Below, in pieces: positions 37,274-47,907 of a DNA stretch of 64,000 bases. Position 1 is the stretch's first letter; each line of letters begins with the position of its first letter. Origin of the DNA: Enterovibrio calviensis DSM 14347 (lineage in GTDB: Bacteria; Pseudomonadota; Gammaproteobacteria; Enterobacterales; Vibrionaceae); assembly GCF_000621165.1 (NCBI RefSeq), contig NZ_KK211218.1, positions 1 through 64,000 on the forward strand, in the 5' to 3' direction. Position numbers and translations under genes: made by a program. Under the pieces are notes generated by a model. It saw only the letters and a list, made by a program, of their open reading frames with translations, did not search any database and was not told the DNA's origin.

Positions 37274-38095
37274 TTAGTTAACGGGTACGTAGCCTTGCTT
37301 AGACACGATTTTCTGGCCGTCTGCAGACATGATCCACGCTAGGAAGTTTTCTGCTTCAGGTGATGGTTCACCCACTTTATTGAGCACCAAGAACGGACGT
37401 GCTACTTGGTATGTACCCGCAGACACTGCTTCTGATGTTGGTGCTACACCGTTCACTTTCACTGCTTTTAGAGAAGTATCGATAGAGCCAAGAGAGATGT
37501 AGCCGATAGCAAATGGGTTGTTGGCAACGATGGTTTTCACTACGCCATTGCCGTTACCGACCTGAGCGCGTTGGGAGATAGCAGATACTGACATACCGTT
37601 GATTTTGCGCTTAAGACTCATGATGTCTTCAAACGCTCCACGTGTGCCTGAAGCAGTATCGCGGGTAACAACAACGATAGGTTTGTTCTCACCACCGACT
37701 TCTGACCAGTTCTTAACGTCGCCGCGATAAATTTTAGCGATTTGTTCGACAGTAAGGTCAGCAAGTGGGTTGGCGTTGTTGACGACGACGGCGATGCCGT
37801 CACGTGCGATTACGGTTTCGGTGATAGATGCTTCTTTCTCTGATTCTTTCAATTCGCGAGAAGCCATACCAAACATGGAGGTTCCGTTCTTAGCTGCTTT
37901 AACACCTGCAGAAGAACCCGTGCCTTGCACTTCGATAAATGTGCTGCTGTGTTGCTTGTGGTAAGTCTCAGCAAGTACTTCCATCACTTCTGTCACAGAA
38001 GTTGAACCAGAAACGGTGATTGATTGTTGTGCTGAAGCGGTGGTGGCCATCAATGCGCCTGCTACGCACAATGCAGAAAATACTTTTGATTTCAT
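37274..38095 (-). CDS. pstS: Phosphate-binding periplasmic protein
   Basis: A 273-residue binding protein. Signal peptide MKSKVFSALCVAGALMATTA with the cut after ASA. Phosphate-contact motifs GSTSVTEVM and GSSAGVKAAKNG, and RDTASGTRGAFE, are visible. ATG at 38095 follows AAGGAAA; the longer frame to 38152 lacks signal-peptide logic. A Pho box lies 62 bases upstream. Confidence 0.96.
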   Translation of the reverse strand: MKSKVFSALCVAGALMATTASAQQSITVSGSTSVTEVMEVLAETYHKQHSSTFIEVQGTGSSAGVKAAKNGTSMFGMASRELKESEKEASITETVIARDGIAVVVNNANPLADLTVEQIAKIYRGDVKNWSEVGGENKPIVVVTRDTASGTRGAFEDIMSLKRKINGMSVSAISQRAQVGNGNGVVKTIVANNPFAIGYISLGSIDTSLKAVKVNGVAPTSEAVSAGTYQVARPFLVLNKVGEPSPEAENFLAWIMSADGQKIVSKQGYVPVN

Positions 38096-38156
38096 TGTCG
38101 CTTTCCTTTGAGTTGCCTTTTTGTAAGGCGCTGTATGAGTCAACGAAAGCAACTTT

Positions 38157-38174
38157 AGGAGAGTTTTATGACAA
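38157..38174 (-). promoter_or_regulatory. Candidate Pho box for pstS
   Basis: TTGTCAT-AAAA-CTCTCCT on the minus strand matches the paired 7-mers CTGTCAT of the PhoB site (first copy 6/7, second 5/7) with the standard 4-base AT spacer, 62 bases before the start codon. PhoB control under phosphate limitation is expected. Confidence 0.65.
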
Positions 38175-38327
38175 CTATGTTTCAGTAATTTGAAGCATTA
38201 ATGACGAGACGGGTGATTCATTTATGAATCGATTGTTTTGTGTTCAAACAGTAAGTTGGTCGAATAAACGAGGGAAAATAGGAGGGTTTATTTCAACATA
38301 TTGTGAGGACAACGGGTGAACGATCGA

Positions 38328-39947
38328 TCAGTTTTGGCTAGCAACTCTGAAGTTTACGAGGTGAGATTCTTGTAGCCAAGCATCAGTCTGGGCCAAGTTC
38401 ATGGGTCGCCCATACCAATAGCCTTGTATCTTGTCACACCCGATAGACATCAAATACTGGCCCAATGCTTCGGTCTCTACACCTTCTGCGACGACACGAC
38501 ATTCAAGGCTGTGTGCCAGATAAATGGTCGACCTAACAATGGCTTCATGGTTGCTGCTGTAGAGTAGATCGGTGACGAAACTGCGGTCGATTTTGATTTC
38601 GTCGATCGGCATATTGCTGAGAATTGATAATGATGAAAAGCCTGTACCAAAATCATCGATGCTTAGGTGCACGCCGAGCTTTTTAATTTGCTCAAGGACT
38701 TCTCGTGCTTTGCAGGGGTTTTGCATCATGCTGGTTTCTGTCAGTTCCAAGGTTAATTGGGCGGGGTCAATGGCGTAGGTTTTGAGTAATCTTTTTAAGT
38801 AGGGTTCAAGGTTGTTATCTTCTAAATCTTTAACAGATAAATTCACTTGTACCTGCGGAAAAATTGCGTGTGATTGCCATTCAGCAAGCTGGGAAATGGT
38901 TGTTTCCAGCACCCAATGCGTGATCTGCTTAATGGCGTTGGTTTGTTCCGCGATAGGAATGAAATCATCTGGGCGTACAATATATCCGTCACCCAAAGTC
39001 CATCGTATAAGGGCTTCAAACGTTGTTTGGCGTGGGTTTTGAACATTCATGACGGGTTGGAAGTAAAGTTCAAAATCCATTGTTGAAATCGCGTTGTGTA
39101 GCATGGCTGCTAATTCGGTTTGATCGTAAAAATGACTGGATGTTGATGGCTCATAAATGGCGTAAGGCGCTTGAATCCGTTTCGCGCTATACATCGAAAT
39201 TTCGGCTCGTTTTAACAACTCTTCTGCGTTGGAACCATGCTCTGGAAATAGAGCAACACCGGCGGTGTTGGTTAAGTTCATATCATGATCATTAATGGTT
39301 AAAGGATGATCGAGATACGCTTGTATACCTTCAATGTAGGCGGGAATATTGATGGTTTCAGGGTTGAGCAGAACCAAGGTAAACCGGTTGCCACTCGAAC
39401 GCGCAAGGAATACATCATCGTCAACGTACTCTTTCAGCCGTGTTGAGAACTGAGCGAGTAAAATATCGCCTTTCTGATGGCTAAATACTTCATTTAAGTT
39501 GTTGAAGTTATTAATATCAATAATGATTAAGGCAAATTTATGCTGGCCTGCACCGTCATCGATGATTTGTTCACTGATGGTGCTGAGGAGAAATCGTCGG
39601 TTGGGTAGGCCAGTGAGTCGATCATGTGACGCATTGTGGCGCTGTTGGAACTCCGCATAAGCGATACGCTCCATACTCTGAGACACGACGCCAAATATCA
39701 TGACGCAGAAAATCCCACCACCAAAAAATATCACAGCGACGACACACTCAATAAAGGCGATTTCGGGCTTCATCGTGAGAAAGGCGGCATAGTAGATATA
39801 GCCAATGATGAAGCCAAGCATGACGGGAACAAAACTGAATGTGGAAGGGCGTCGATCACGTCGATATAAGGAGATCGACGATCTTAACGCCGAAAGGAGC
39901 GCAAACATACCCATGATAACAAGGACAATAGATAGGATTTTTATCAT
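38328..39947 (-). CDS. Membrane GGDEF-EAL protein, probable cyclic-di-GMP phosphodiesterase
   Basis: About 539 residues: three N-terminal membrane segments, then GGDEF and EAL domains. The GGDEF motif is degenerate (SGNRF in LARSSGNRF), so no cyclase activity is expected; it may bind GTP as a regulator. The EAL domain is complete: FEALIRW, NLSVKDLED, ELTETSMM, SIDDFGTGFSSL, KIDRSFV and AEGVET. It should therefore hydrolyse c-di-GMP. ATG at 39947 is preferred; a TTG eight codons earlier is possible and neither has a strong ribosome-binding site. Confidence 0.93.
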   Translation of the reverse strand: MIKILSIVLVIMGMFALLSALRSSISLYRRDRRPSTFSFVPVMLGFIIGYIYYAAFLTMKPEIAFIECVVAVIFFGGGIFCVMIFGVVSQSMERIAYAEFQQRHNASHDRLTGLPNRRFLLSTISEQIIDDGAGQHKFALIIIDINNFNNLNEVFSHQKGDILLAQFSTRLKEYVDDDVFLARSSGNRFTLVLLNPETINIPAYIEGIQAYLDHPLTINDHDMNLTNTAGVALFPEHGSNAEELLKRAEISMYSAKRIQAPYAIYEPSTSSHFYDQTELAAMLHNAISTMDFELYFQPVMNVQNPRQTTFEALIRWTLGDGYIVRPDDFIPIAEQTNAIKQITHWVLETTISQLAEWQSHAIFPQVQVNLSVKDLEDNNLEPYLKRLLKTYAIDPAQLTLELTETSMMQNPCKAREVLEQIKKLGVHLSIDDFGTGFSSLSILSNMPIDEIKIDRSFVTDLLYSSNHEAIVRSTIYLAHSLECRVVAEGVETEALGQYLMSIGCDKIQGYWYGRPMNLAQTDAWLQESHLVNFRVASQN

Positions 39948-40088
39948 CGTTGTTGTAATGCATCCACACAAAAAGGAACGTCTCTCTGTTGATGCTGTGA
40001 TGTGAACTAAGCAGTCAGCAGAGGCCTTCCTAATTGTAGTAGATGTTTTCTATATTGAGATTTCTGTCACTTAATAGAGGTATGAGTG

Positions 40089-40838
40089 TTAAGTGGAGCA
40101 GACACCGCAGCTCGGGTTCTTAGGTAAAGAAAACGACCGCCATTCGCTACTCAAAGCGTCGTAAAGCATGATTTTACCCGTAGGTGCTGATGCAAAACCT
40201 GATATCACTTTGATGGCTTCAAGCGCTTGTGTGGCTCCAATGATCCCCACCACAGGAGACAAAATCCCTGCTTCTACACAGCTCAAAGCCTGTTCGCCAA
40301 ACAGCGTGCTGAGGCATTGATAACAGGGCTCGCTCTCGCTGTATGTGAACACGGCAACTTGCCCTTCCAAACGAATAGCAGCACCGCTGATCAATGGCGT
40401 TTTTGAGTGGAAACAAAGTTGGTTGAGTTGGTTTCGTGTGGTGATATTGTCTGAGCAGTCAATAACAATATTGTGTTGCTCGATCAGCGCTAGCAATGCT
40501 TTGTCATCTAATCGCTTTTCGATGGTTTCGACAATGACATGTGGGTTGAGCTTGCGTAACGCTGTGGCTGCGGATTCGACTTTCAACTCACCAATCGTGC
40601 TGTCGCTGTGAAGCACTTGTCGCTGCAAGTTGGAAAGTTCAACGTGGTCGTCGTCAATGAGCGTTATCTTACCAACCCCTGAGGCTGCTAGGTATTGGCT
40701 TGCAGCACAGCCCAAACCGCCAGCACCAAGAATCAGGACTTGGCTCTGTTTTAAGGCTTCTTGACCATCGAAATCAAACTGTCTGAGTACAATTTGGCGG
40801 TTATATCTGAGTTCTTCTTCCGGAGAGAGAATGTCCAC
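40089..40838 (-). CDS. moeB: Molybdopterin-synthase adenylyltransferase
   Basis: A 249-residue E1-like enzyme that adenylates the C terminus of MoaD. GAGGLGCAASQYLAASGVG binds ATP, RYNRQ is at the N terminus, and the zinc Cys pairs are CYQC and CGVC. Second gene of moeA-moeB, 112 bases after moeA. Confidence 0.96.
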   Translation of the reverse strand: MDILSPEEELRYNRQIVLRQFDFDGQEALKQSQVLILGAGGLGCAASQYLAASGVGKITLIDDDHVELSNLQRQVLHSDSTIGELKVESAATALRKLNPHVIVETIEKRLDDKALLALIEQHNIVIDCSDNITTRNQLNQLCFHSKTPLISGAAIRLEGQVAVFTYSESEPCYQCLSTLFGEQALSCVEAGILSPVVGIIGATQALEAIKVISGFASAPTGKIMLYDALSSEWRSFSLPKNPSCGVCST

Positions 40839-40950
40839 GTTGTCCCTTAGCGTTCGGGTAGATGAGTAGAGAAAGGGGCGAAGTAGCTGGTCAATGTCAG
40901 CGAGACGTTTAATTTACACCAGCTACCACATTGGCGAGTTCAATACAGGA

Positions 40951-42186
40951 TTAGTTCAACACTGCACTGAATGGCTCAATCATGACAGTATCACCCACTT
41001 CTATATGGCCGCGTTCTTGTTCAAGAACCGCAAAGCAGTTTGCCAATGAAAGTGAACTAAACGCGCCAGAACCTTGGTTACCTGTTGACGCGACAACGAG
41101 TTCACCCTGTTCATTCATACGATAGATGGCACGTTGGTAGTCAGCTCGCCCCGGCGCTTTTTTGAAGCGTGTTTCTGCTTTAGCTTTGATTGCGATGGTT
41201 GGTTGCCATTGCGTGTGGCCCGCTAATTTCGCGAGAAGCGGTTGAACTAGCACGTGCAAAGTGACAAGCACAGACACTGGGTTACCAGGCAAGCCACAGA
41301 AAAGTGCATCTTTAACGGTGCCAAAAGCAAAGGGTTTGCCTGGCTTGATAGCAATTTTCCAAAAGCCAACTTCACCCTCTTGATCCAAAATGTCTTTGGT
41401 GTAGTCGGCTTCTCCTACACTGACGCCGCCGGATGTGACGATCACGTCAGCGTCCTCTGCGGCACTTAAAAAGGTTTGTCGTAGCTTTTCAGGGCAGTCT
41501 GGCACCACACCTAAGTCAATCGCTTCACAGTGCATTTTTTCTAGCATTGCACGAATGGTGTAGCGATTGCTGTCATAGATTTCGCCTTTACCCAAAGGTT
41601 CACCGACTTGACGTAATTCGTCACCGGTAGAAAAGAATGCGACTTTGGGTTTGCGAATCACGGTAACATTTGCAATACCCAGCGTTGCAAGCATAGGCAC
41701 TTCACGAGGCGTTAACAGCGTGCCCTTAGGAATCACGACTGCGCCTTGCTTAACGTCATCACCGATAGGGCGAATGTTCTGTTGAGCGGTCGCTGATGCA
41801 GTAAAGGTAATCTGATCACCGTTTACTTCGGTTTGCTCCTGCATAATGACCGCATCTGCACCTACTGGCACTTCTGCACCGGTCATGATGCGAATACAGG
41901 TTCCTTCTGGCCATTCGCCTTCAAAAGGAATGCCAGCGAACGATTTACCTGCCAAAGCAAGCGTGTGAGATTTTTCTAAATCAGCACAGCGAAGGGCATA
42001 GCCATCCATTGCTGAGTTAGCAAAAGGTGGGACATTGATCGGAGATCGAATATCTTCTGCCGTAATGCGATTTTGTGCGTCAATCAGCGACACGTTTTCT
42101 GTTTGTGTCAGTGGCGTGGTTTGATCCAAAAGAATGTCGATAGCCGTTGATACAGGCATCAAACCAGGAGTGTCGCAGCAACCCAT
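40951..42186 (-). CDS. moeA: Molybdopterin molybdenumtransferase
   Basis: A 411-residue enzyme that inserts molybdenum into molybdopterin. SAMDGYALR near the N terminus, the MoCF-binding domain with TGDEL and TSGGVSVGEADYT, and the PGNPVS motif are all present. Divergent from folE across 221 bases, as in V. cholerae and E. coli. Confidence 0.96.
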   Translation of the reverse strand: MGCCDTPGLMPVSTAIDILLDQTTPLTQTENVSLIDAQNRITAEDIRSPINVPPFANSAMDGYALRCADLEKSHTLALAGKSFAGIPFEGEWPEGTCIRIMTGAEVPVGADAVIMQEQTEVNGDQITFTASATAQQNIRPIGDDVKQGAVVIPKGTLLTPREVPMLATLGIANVTVIRKPKVAFFSTGDELRQVGEPLGKGEIYDSNRYTIRAMLEKMHCEAIDLGVVPDCPEKLRQTFLSAAEDADVIVTSGGVSVGEADYTKDILDQEGEVGFWKIAIKPGKPFAFGTVKDALFCGLPGNPVSVLVTLHVLVQPLLAKLAGHTQWQPTIAIKAKAETRFKKAPGRADYQRAIYRMNEQGELVVASTGNQGSGAFSSLSLANCFAVLEQERGHIEVGDTVMIEPFSAVLN

Positions 42187-42407
42187 AATGAACTCTCAGT
42201 AGTTTTGAGCGAAATATGCTCAATACGTAGAATAAAGCGGGCATTATGGCAAACTTTAGCCGTTGAAACTAATGCCCACACGCATTTCGAGGTGTAAATT
42301 TTTTACTATAAACGCTATGCTTCAAAAATCTGACAGAAATTGATCCTTGTCTGTGAATGACGAGTAATTAATTAGATAACAACATTGCAATAATTCAAGG
42401 ATTTTCC

Positions 42408-43064
42408 ATGACAGCATTGAGCGATTCAGCAACACGAGTCCGCGAAGCCCTTATCGCACGCGGTATTGAGACACCAATGCAGACCGGCTCCACAATGACC
42501 GCGGAAGAAAAGAAAGAACGAATTGAATATCACATGCGGGAAATTTTGTCTGTTATCGATCTTGACCTCGATGATGACAGTTTGACGGAAACACCAGCGC
42601 GCATTGCAAAAATGTACGTTGATGAGGTGTTCTCGGGACTCGATTACGCAAACTTCCCTAAGATTACCGTGATCGACAACAAAATGGGCTGTGATGAAAT
42701 GGTAAGGGTGAAAGACATCACCATGACCAGCACATGTGAGCATCACTTAGTCACGATTGATGGCAAGTGTACTGTCGCGTATCTCCCTAAGAACAAAATC
42801 ATTGGCTTGTCGAAGATCAATCGCATCGTGCGTTTCTTCGCGCAGCGCCCACAGGTTCAAGAGCGTTTGACTCGTCAAATCTTGGTGGCTCTGCAAACGC
42901 TATTGGAAACGGATAATGTTGCTGTTCACATGCATGCAACGCACTATTGTGTGAAAGCGCGTGGGGTGATGGATGCAACCAGTGCGACGACAACCACAGC
43001 ATTGGGCGGTAACTTCAAACAGAATGCCTCCACGCGAGCAGAGTTTTTGCACGGCGTCGGGTAA
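42408..43064 (+). CDS. folE: GTP cyclohydrolase I
   Basis: A 218-residue homodecamer-forming enzyme that converts GTP to 7,8-dihydroneopterin triphosphate. Zinc ligands lie in STCEHH and THYCVKARG; the substrate loop includes GLSKINR and ARGV. AAGGA six bases before ATG. It makes folate precursors. Confidence 0.97.
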   Translation: MTALSDSATRVREALIARGIETPMQTGSTMTAEEKKERIEYHMREILSVIDLDLDDDSLTETPARIAKMYVDEVFSGLDYANFPKITVIDNKMGCDEMVRVKDITMTSTCEHHLVTIDGKCTVAYLPKNKIIGLSKINRIVRFFAQRPQVQERLTRQILVALQTLLETDNVAVHMHATHYCVKARGVMDATSATTTTALGGNFKQNASTRAEFLHGVG

Positions 43065-43115
43065 CTCAACATTTGGTGATACCCAAAATAGATTTCAATT
43101 ATCTGAAATAGAAAC

Positions 43116-43142
43116 AAAAAAAGCGCCGAAAGGCGCTTTTTT
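43116..43142. terminator. Bidirectional terminator between folE and aspC
   Basis: AAAAAAGCGCC - GAAA - GGCGCTTTTTT. Confidence 0.92.
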
Positions 43143-43162
43143 ATTAGATGCGGTTTAGGGAA

Positions 43163-44356
43163 TTATTTCAGTACCGCAGCGATAGCTTTACACAGTGGAC
43201 CCATGTTAGAGCGCATCATGCCGGCAACACTGATACGGCCAGAACCCACGATGTAAACACCGAATTCTTCCTTCAGGCGCGTCACTTGATCTTTGTTTAG
43301 ACCAGAGAAAGAGAACATGCCGTTTTGGCGCTGAATAAAGCTGAAGTCACCTTCCACGCCTTCTTCTTTCAAGGTTGCTACGAACAGCTCACGCATTTCT
43401 TGAATGCGAACACGCATGTCTGCCACTTCTTGTTCCCACTCTGCGCGCAACGTCGCGTCGTTCAGAATTGCAGTCACAACCGCTGCGCCATGTGCTGGTG
43501 GGTTAGAGTAGATAACGCGAGCAATGCTTTTCACTTGGCTAAACGCGGTAGCGGTTTCAGCTGCGTTATTGCCAACGATGGTAAATGCGCCAACACGCTC
43601 GTTGTACAAACCAAAGTTTTTCGAGAATGAACTTGCCACCAATAGTTCAGAACATGCTTCGGCAAAAATACGCAGACCAGCAGCATCTTCTTCTACGCCA
43701 GATGCGAAGCCTTGGTAAGCAAAGTCGAACATCGGAAGAAGGTTTTTCTCATTACACAATGCAGCAAGTTGTTGCCATTGTGCGGCATCAGGGTCGATAC
43801 CTGTAGGGTTGTGACAGCAGCCGTGCAGAAGAACCACATCGCCTTCGCTTGCGGTTTGAAGGTCTGCCAGCATCGCTGCAAAATCCATGTCTTTGGTTTC
43901 TGCGTTGTAGTAGCCGTAAGATGCCACTTCCAAGCCAGCCGCAGCGAATACACCGTTGTGGTTCGCCCACGTTGGGTTACTTACCCATACTTTTACATCG
44001 CCAAGTTGACGCTTGATAAATTCAGCTGCCACACGCAGTGCGCCTGTACCGCCAGGTGCTTGTGCCGTTTGTGCGCGCTTATCTGCAATAAGAGATGCAT
44101 CGTTACCAAACAGCAGCTTTTGTACGGCTAAACCATATTCAGGCGTACCTGGGATGCTTAGGTAAGATTTTGTCGTTTCATTTTCAAGTAGAAACGCTTC
44201 GGCTTTCTTAACGGTAGCCAAAACTGGCGTATTACCGGATTCATCCTTGTAAATACCGACGCCCAAGTTGATTTTCTCGGCGCGTGTATCTGCTTTGAAT
44301 TCTTCAGTAAGACCTAGAATAGGGTCGGCAGGGGCTGCAGTTATTTTTTCAAACAT
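43163..44356 (-). CDS. aspC: Aspartate (aromatic) aminotransferase
   Basis: A 397-residue class-I PLP aminotransferase. The start [20 protein letters not shown] is the typical family start; an ATG three codons earlier is possible. The PLP lysine is in [22 protein letters not shown] and the C-terminal GRISVAGM are conserved. It interconverts aspartate/oxaloacetate and glutamate/2-oxoglutarate and may accept aromatic amino acids (TyrB-like); specificity is not readable. Confidence 0.92.
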   Translation of the reverse strand: MFEKITAAPADPILGLTEEFKADTRAEKINLGVGIYKDESGNTPVLATVKKAEAFLLENETTKSYLSIPGTPEYGLAVQKLLFGNDASLIADKRAQTAQAPGGTGALRVAAEFIKRQLGDVKVWVSNPTWANHNGVFAAAGLEVASYGYYNAETKDMDFAAMLADLQTASEGDVVLLHGCCHNPTGIDPDAAQWQQLAALCNEKNLLPMFDFAYQGFASGVEEDAAGLRIFAEACSELLVASSFSKNFGLYNERVGAFTIVGNNAAETATAFSQVKSIARVIYSNPPAHGAAVVTAILNDATLRAEWEQEVADMRVRIQEMRELFVATLKEEGVEGDFSFIQRQNGMFSFSGLNKDQVTRLKEEFGVYIVGSGRISVAGMMRSNMGPLCKAIAAVLK

Positions 44357-44680
44357 CTCATTCATCCATGGCGTTAGTAAAGGGAACTACCTTTGTTTAT
44401 ACCATTTTGATCCGTTGTAATAAAACCGAAATTTCCTGAAATTTTATTGTTCTTTGTATCTGTCGATTCACGCGATCAATCGCACATTTTTTCGCAAGAG
44501 GTGGAATCATGTTCTTATCGCCCTTTTAGGCAGGGTTGGCGTTGAGTCCGGTGTTCTTAAGGTTGCTTGGATAGCTAAGAAAGAATGATTCTGAATCGTA
44601 CTTTTATCATCTATCAGCGTGTGGAAAGTGCATTGAAATAGACGAAGTGGGTTGGGAAGGGCGTTTTGAGGGAAAATCAC

Positions 44681-44710
44681 ATAAAAAAAGACCGCGAAAC
44701 CGCGGTCTTT
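44681..44710 (-). terminator. Terminator of asnS
   Basis: On the minus strand, AAAGACCGCG - GTTT - CGCGGTCTTT with a T-run. The gap 44366-44680 holds the aspC upstream region; I see no further feature. Confidence 0.92.
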
Positions 44711-44746
44711 CGGAAAGTGTTTTGAACCAACTAGCGATTCAAAAAC

Positions 44747-46156
44747 TTAGAAGTTTGCGCTGCGTGGTGCGCGTGGGAATGGGATAACATCACGGATGTT
44801 GCCCATACCTGTTACGTAAGAAACCAGACGCTCGAAACCTAGACCGAAGCCAGCATGTGGAACGGTGCCGTAACGACGTAGGTCGCGGTACCAGTTCATG
44901 TGCTCAGGGTCTATGTTCATTGCGCGCATACGTGTATCCAGAACGTCTAGACGCTCTTCACGCTGCGCACCACCAATGATTTCACCGATGCCCGGTGCAA
45001 GTACGTCCATCGCAGCAACGGTTTTACCGTCATCGTTCAGGCGCATGTAGAAGGCTTTGATGTCTTTCGGGTAGTTTTTAACAACAACCGGTGCTTCAAA
45101 GTGCTTCTCTGCAAGGTAGCGCTCATGCTCAGATGCCAAGTCGATACCCCATTCAACTGGGTTTTCAAACGTTTGGCCAGACTTAAGCAGGATGTCAATC
45201 GCGTCGGTGTAGTCAATCTGAGCGAAATCAGAATCAACGAACTTCTCTAAGCGAGTGATCGCGTCTTTGTCGATGCGTTGAGCAAAGAACTCAAGGTCAT
45301 CACGACGCTCTTCCAGTACCGCTTTGAACACATATTTCAGCATGTCTTCAGCCAGTTTCGCTACGTCATCCAAGTCAGCAAACGCAACTTCAGGCTCAAC
45401 CATCCAGAATTCCGCTAGGTGGCGGCTGGTGTTTGAGTTTTCAGCACGAAACGTTGGGCCGAAGGTGTAAACCTTGCTCAGCGCACAGGCATACGCTTCT
45501 GCGTTCAACTGGCCTGATACTGTTAGGAAAGTTTCTTTGCCGAAGAAGTCTTCGTTGAAATCAACTTTGCCTTCGTCAGTGCGAGGTAGGTTTTCCATGT
45601 CCAGTGTAGAAACACGGAACATTTCGCCAGCACCTTCTGCATCAGAAGCCGTGATCAATGGCGCAGATACCCAGAAGTAACCTTGCTCGTGGTAGAAACG
45701 GTGAATCGCTTGAGACAGGCAGTTACGAACACGTGCCACTGAGCCAATCACGTTGGTACGTGGGCGTAAGTGAGCAACTTCACGTAAGTACTCGATAGAG
45801 TGACGAGTTTTAGCCATTGGGTAAGTATCAGCATCTTCAACCCAACCAACGACTTTTACGTCAGTTGCTTGCAGTTCGAAGGCTTGACCTTGTCCTGGGC
45901 TTTCTACAACTTTACCTGTCACTTCAACAGAGCAGCCTGTGGTAAGACGTAATACATCTTCCTTGTAATTATTCAGCTCATTAGAAACAACCGCCTGAAT
46001 AGGGTCAAAACAAGAGCCGTCATAAATGGCGAGGAAAGAGATACCGGCTTTTGAATCACGACGGGTGCGGATCCAACCACGGACAGTAACTTCGGTGTCG
46101 ACTGCCGTTTTGCCGCGCAGGACGTCTGCTACAGGCATATAGTTCATAATTTGCAT
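44747..46156 (-). CDS. asnS: Asparaginyl-tRNA synthetase
   Basis: A 469-residue class-II synthetase. N-terminal OB-fold anticodon domain ([20 protein letters not shown]), class-II motif 2 in [20 protein letters not shown] and motif 3 in [13 protein letters not shown] precedes the first ATG. Monocistronic with a strong terminator. Confidence 0.98.
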   Translation of the reverse strand: MQIMNYMPVADVLRGKTAVDTEVTVRGWIRTRRDSKAGISFLAIYDGSCFDPIQAVVSNELNNYKEDVLRLTTGCSVEVTGKVVESPGQGQAFELQATDVKVVGWVEDADTYPMAKTRHSIEYLREVAHLRPRTNVIGSVARVRNCLSQAIHRFYHEQGYFWVSAPLITASDAEGAGEMFRVSTLDMENLPRTDEGKVDFNEDFFGKETFLTVSGQLNAEAYACALSKVYTFGPTFRAENSNTSRHLAEFWMVEPEVAFADLDDVAKLAEDMLKYVFKAVLEERRDDLEFFAQRIDKDAITRLEKFVDSDFAQIDYTDAIDILLKSGQTFENPVEWGIDLASEHERYLAEKHFEAPVVVKNYPKDIKAFYMRLNDDGKTVAAMDVLAPGIGEIIGGAQREERLDVLDTRMRAMNIDPEHMNWYRDLRRYGTVPHAGFGLGFERLVSYVTGMGNIRDVIPFPRAPRSANF

Positions 46157-46399
46157 CTAACTCCATTGAAGAATGCCTGACAAATCGTGTCATCAGGCTA
46201 GGATAATTCGCGATTAAGCAGGCAAGTTTACCTTTAACGCCAAACTACCTCAAGATACTTGATTTGCTGGGGTTGCTTGTAGGTTCTGTTCGGAGAAAAT
46301 CTAAGCGAATGCAGCACGTATCTTTGTGGCAGAGAGGAGACACGACTGCCTAAATACGGTGTTTATCTTAAGATGAAAGCCCGAGGTCAGTGATTCAAT

Positions 46400-46428
46400 T
46401 TGAGCTCGGCACAATTATTCAGTAGCAT
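46400..46428 (+). promoter_or_regulatory. Candidate promoter for queD
   Basis: TTGAGC and TAGCAT with a 17-base spacer (each 4/6). The leader then holds a small palindrome (ATACCCAA at 46444-46451 with TTGGGTAT at 46461-46468). The rest of the gap 46157-46496 is unremarkable. Confidence 0.35.
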
Positions 46429-46496
46429 CGCCCCCGCAAGTGATACCCAAGTGTGGTTATTTGGGTATGCCATTATCGATCACAGGAACGTACAAA

Positions 46497-46859
46497 ATGC
46501 ACACCGAACTGTTTAAAGAATTCATGTTTGAAGCGGCCCACCATCTCCCACATGTGCCAGAAGGCCATAAATGTGGTCGATTACACGGTCACTCGTTCCT
46601 TGTGCGTATCTATGTTGCGGGTGAAGTTGACCCTTATACGGGTTGGGTCATTGACTTCTCGGAGATCAAAGAAGCATTCAAACCGATTTATGATCGTCTA
46701 GACCACTATTATTTGAACGACATTGAAGGGCTAGAGAACCCGACCAGTGAAGTGCTGGCGAAATGGATCTGGGATGAGCTTAAGCCATCACTGCCATGTT
46801 TGAGCAAAGTGATGATCAAAGAAACGTGCACAGCAGGTTGTATTTATACCGGTGAGTAG
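46497..46859 (+). CDS. queD: 6-carboxytetrahydropterin synthase
   Basis: A 120-residue enzyme of queuosine synthesis that forms 6-carboxy-5,6,7,8-tetrahydropterin. Zinc His residues lie in EAAHHL and LHGHSF, and the catalytic Cys is in [13 protein letters not shown] at 46497 follows AGGAA; the longer frame to 46440 is not needed. Convergent with queE, the next enzyme of the pathway. Confidence 0.96.
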   Translation: MHTELFKEFMFEAAHHLPHVPEGHKCGRLHGHSFLVRIYVAGEVDPYTGWVIDFSEIKEAFKPIYDRLDHYYLNDIEGLENPTSEVLAKWIWDELKPSLPCLSKVMIKETCTAGCIYTGE

Positions 46860-46910
46860 CATTTCAATCTGACTCGCATCGGCACATGCAGCTGGATGTG
46901 GGATGGACAA

Positions 46911-46937
46911 CAAAAAAGGGCCTAAGGGCCCTTTTTG
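46911..46937. terminator. Bidirectional terminator between queD and queE
   Basis: CAAAAAAGGGCC - loop - GGCCCTTTTTG. Confidence 0.92.
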
Positions 46938-46986
46938 TTTGGGTTGACGATGAGCGAAACCCAACGTCGACAATGTCTTTGCGGGC

Positions 46987-47649
46987 TTAGGCGATATCCA
47001 AGTATTTATGTGTCTGGATCGACAAGCGCCAGTTACGCGCGATGCACGTTTTAATGCAAAGCTCAGTCGCTCTTGGTTTCTGACTGATAGGTTGCAGTGC
47101 AATTTCTTTACTACTCAAATTAATTCCATCAAGCAGGGTATCGAGCTTCTCAATATCAGACTCCGTACCTACAGGATGCTTGATCTCGTTTGCTCTCTCT
47201 AATGCTTCTACCAACACGGGGAGTTTTCCTCGCATGTTGATTTTAGGCGATACCGTTACCCATGTGTCTTTGGTCGCTTTAATTGCGTAGGTGCCGCTGG
47301 TTTCGATTTGGCATCGATAACCGGCAGATTCAAGGCGCGAGGTGAGGGGGATTAGGTCGAAAATGCATGGCTCCCCGCCAGTAATAACCACATGTTTTGC
47401 CGTGTAATTTTGCTCAAGGTGAGCAAGGATTGCATCTGCTGATACCTGTGCCCACGTTGGGCTGTCGCCTGTTTTGGCAAGGACGGTACCAAAATCTCGC
47501 TCATCGTTTGGGAGCGTATCCCACGTTTGGCGCGTGTCGCACCATGGGCAGCCAACAGGGCAGCCTTGAAGGCGAACAAATACGGAAGGTACGCCTGTAA
47601 AGGTGCCTTCTCCTTGAATGGTTTCGAATATTTCGTTGACGTTGTACAT
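46987..47649 (-). CDS. queE: 7-carboxy-7-deazaguanine synthase
   Basis: A 220-residue radical SAM enzyme that contracts the QueD product to 7-carboxy-7-deazaguanine. The N terminus YNVNEIFETIQGEG is typical, and the cluster Cys residues are in GCPVGCPWCD, with a spacing shorter than the usual CX14CX2C form because the first Cys lies in the same block. VITGGEPC is the SAM-binding strand. Confidence 0.95.
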   Translation of the reverse strand: MYNVNEIFETIQGEGTFTGVPSVFVRLQGCPVGCPWCDTRQTWDTLPNDERDFGTVLAKTGDSPTWAQVSADAILAHLEQNYTAKHVVITGGEPCIFDLIPLTSRLESAGYRCQIETSGTYAIKATKDTWVTVSPKINMRGKLPVLVEALERANEIKHPVGTESDIEKLDTLLDGINLSSKEIALQPISQKPRATELCIKTCIARNWRLSIQTHKYLDIA

Positions 47650-47907
47650 ACCGCTTCAACAATCAGAATTTCATGTGGTGCAGGATTATGGCAGTTTCCC
47701 TAGCAGCTGTCTTGGGAAGAAATAATTTGATGCATAAATTACAGAATGGCATACATTTAAATCGTTGATTTTTAGTGTCAGATACTGATTTGTTTGAGAT
47801 GAAACAAATAGCTCGTGATGTGTATCACGACATCTAACTATGAAGCTTCACAATTACTTCGCAAAGTAAAAAAATTCACTGTTAATGAATTTTATAGGGA
47901 AAGTGGG

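Noticed and set aside
43712-44131. 139-residue open frame antisense to aspC
   Set aside because: Shadow of a strongly conserved gene; no motif.
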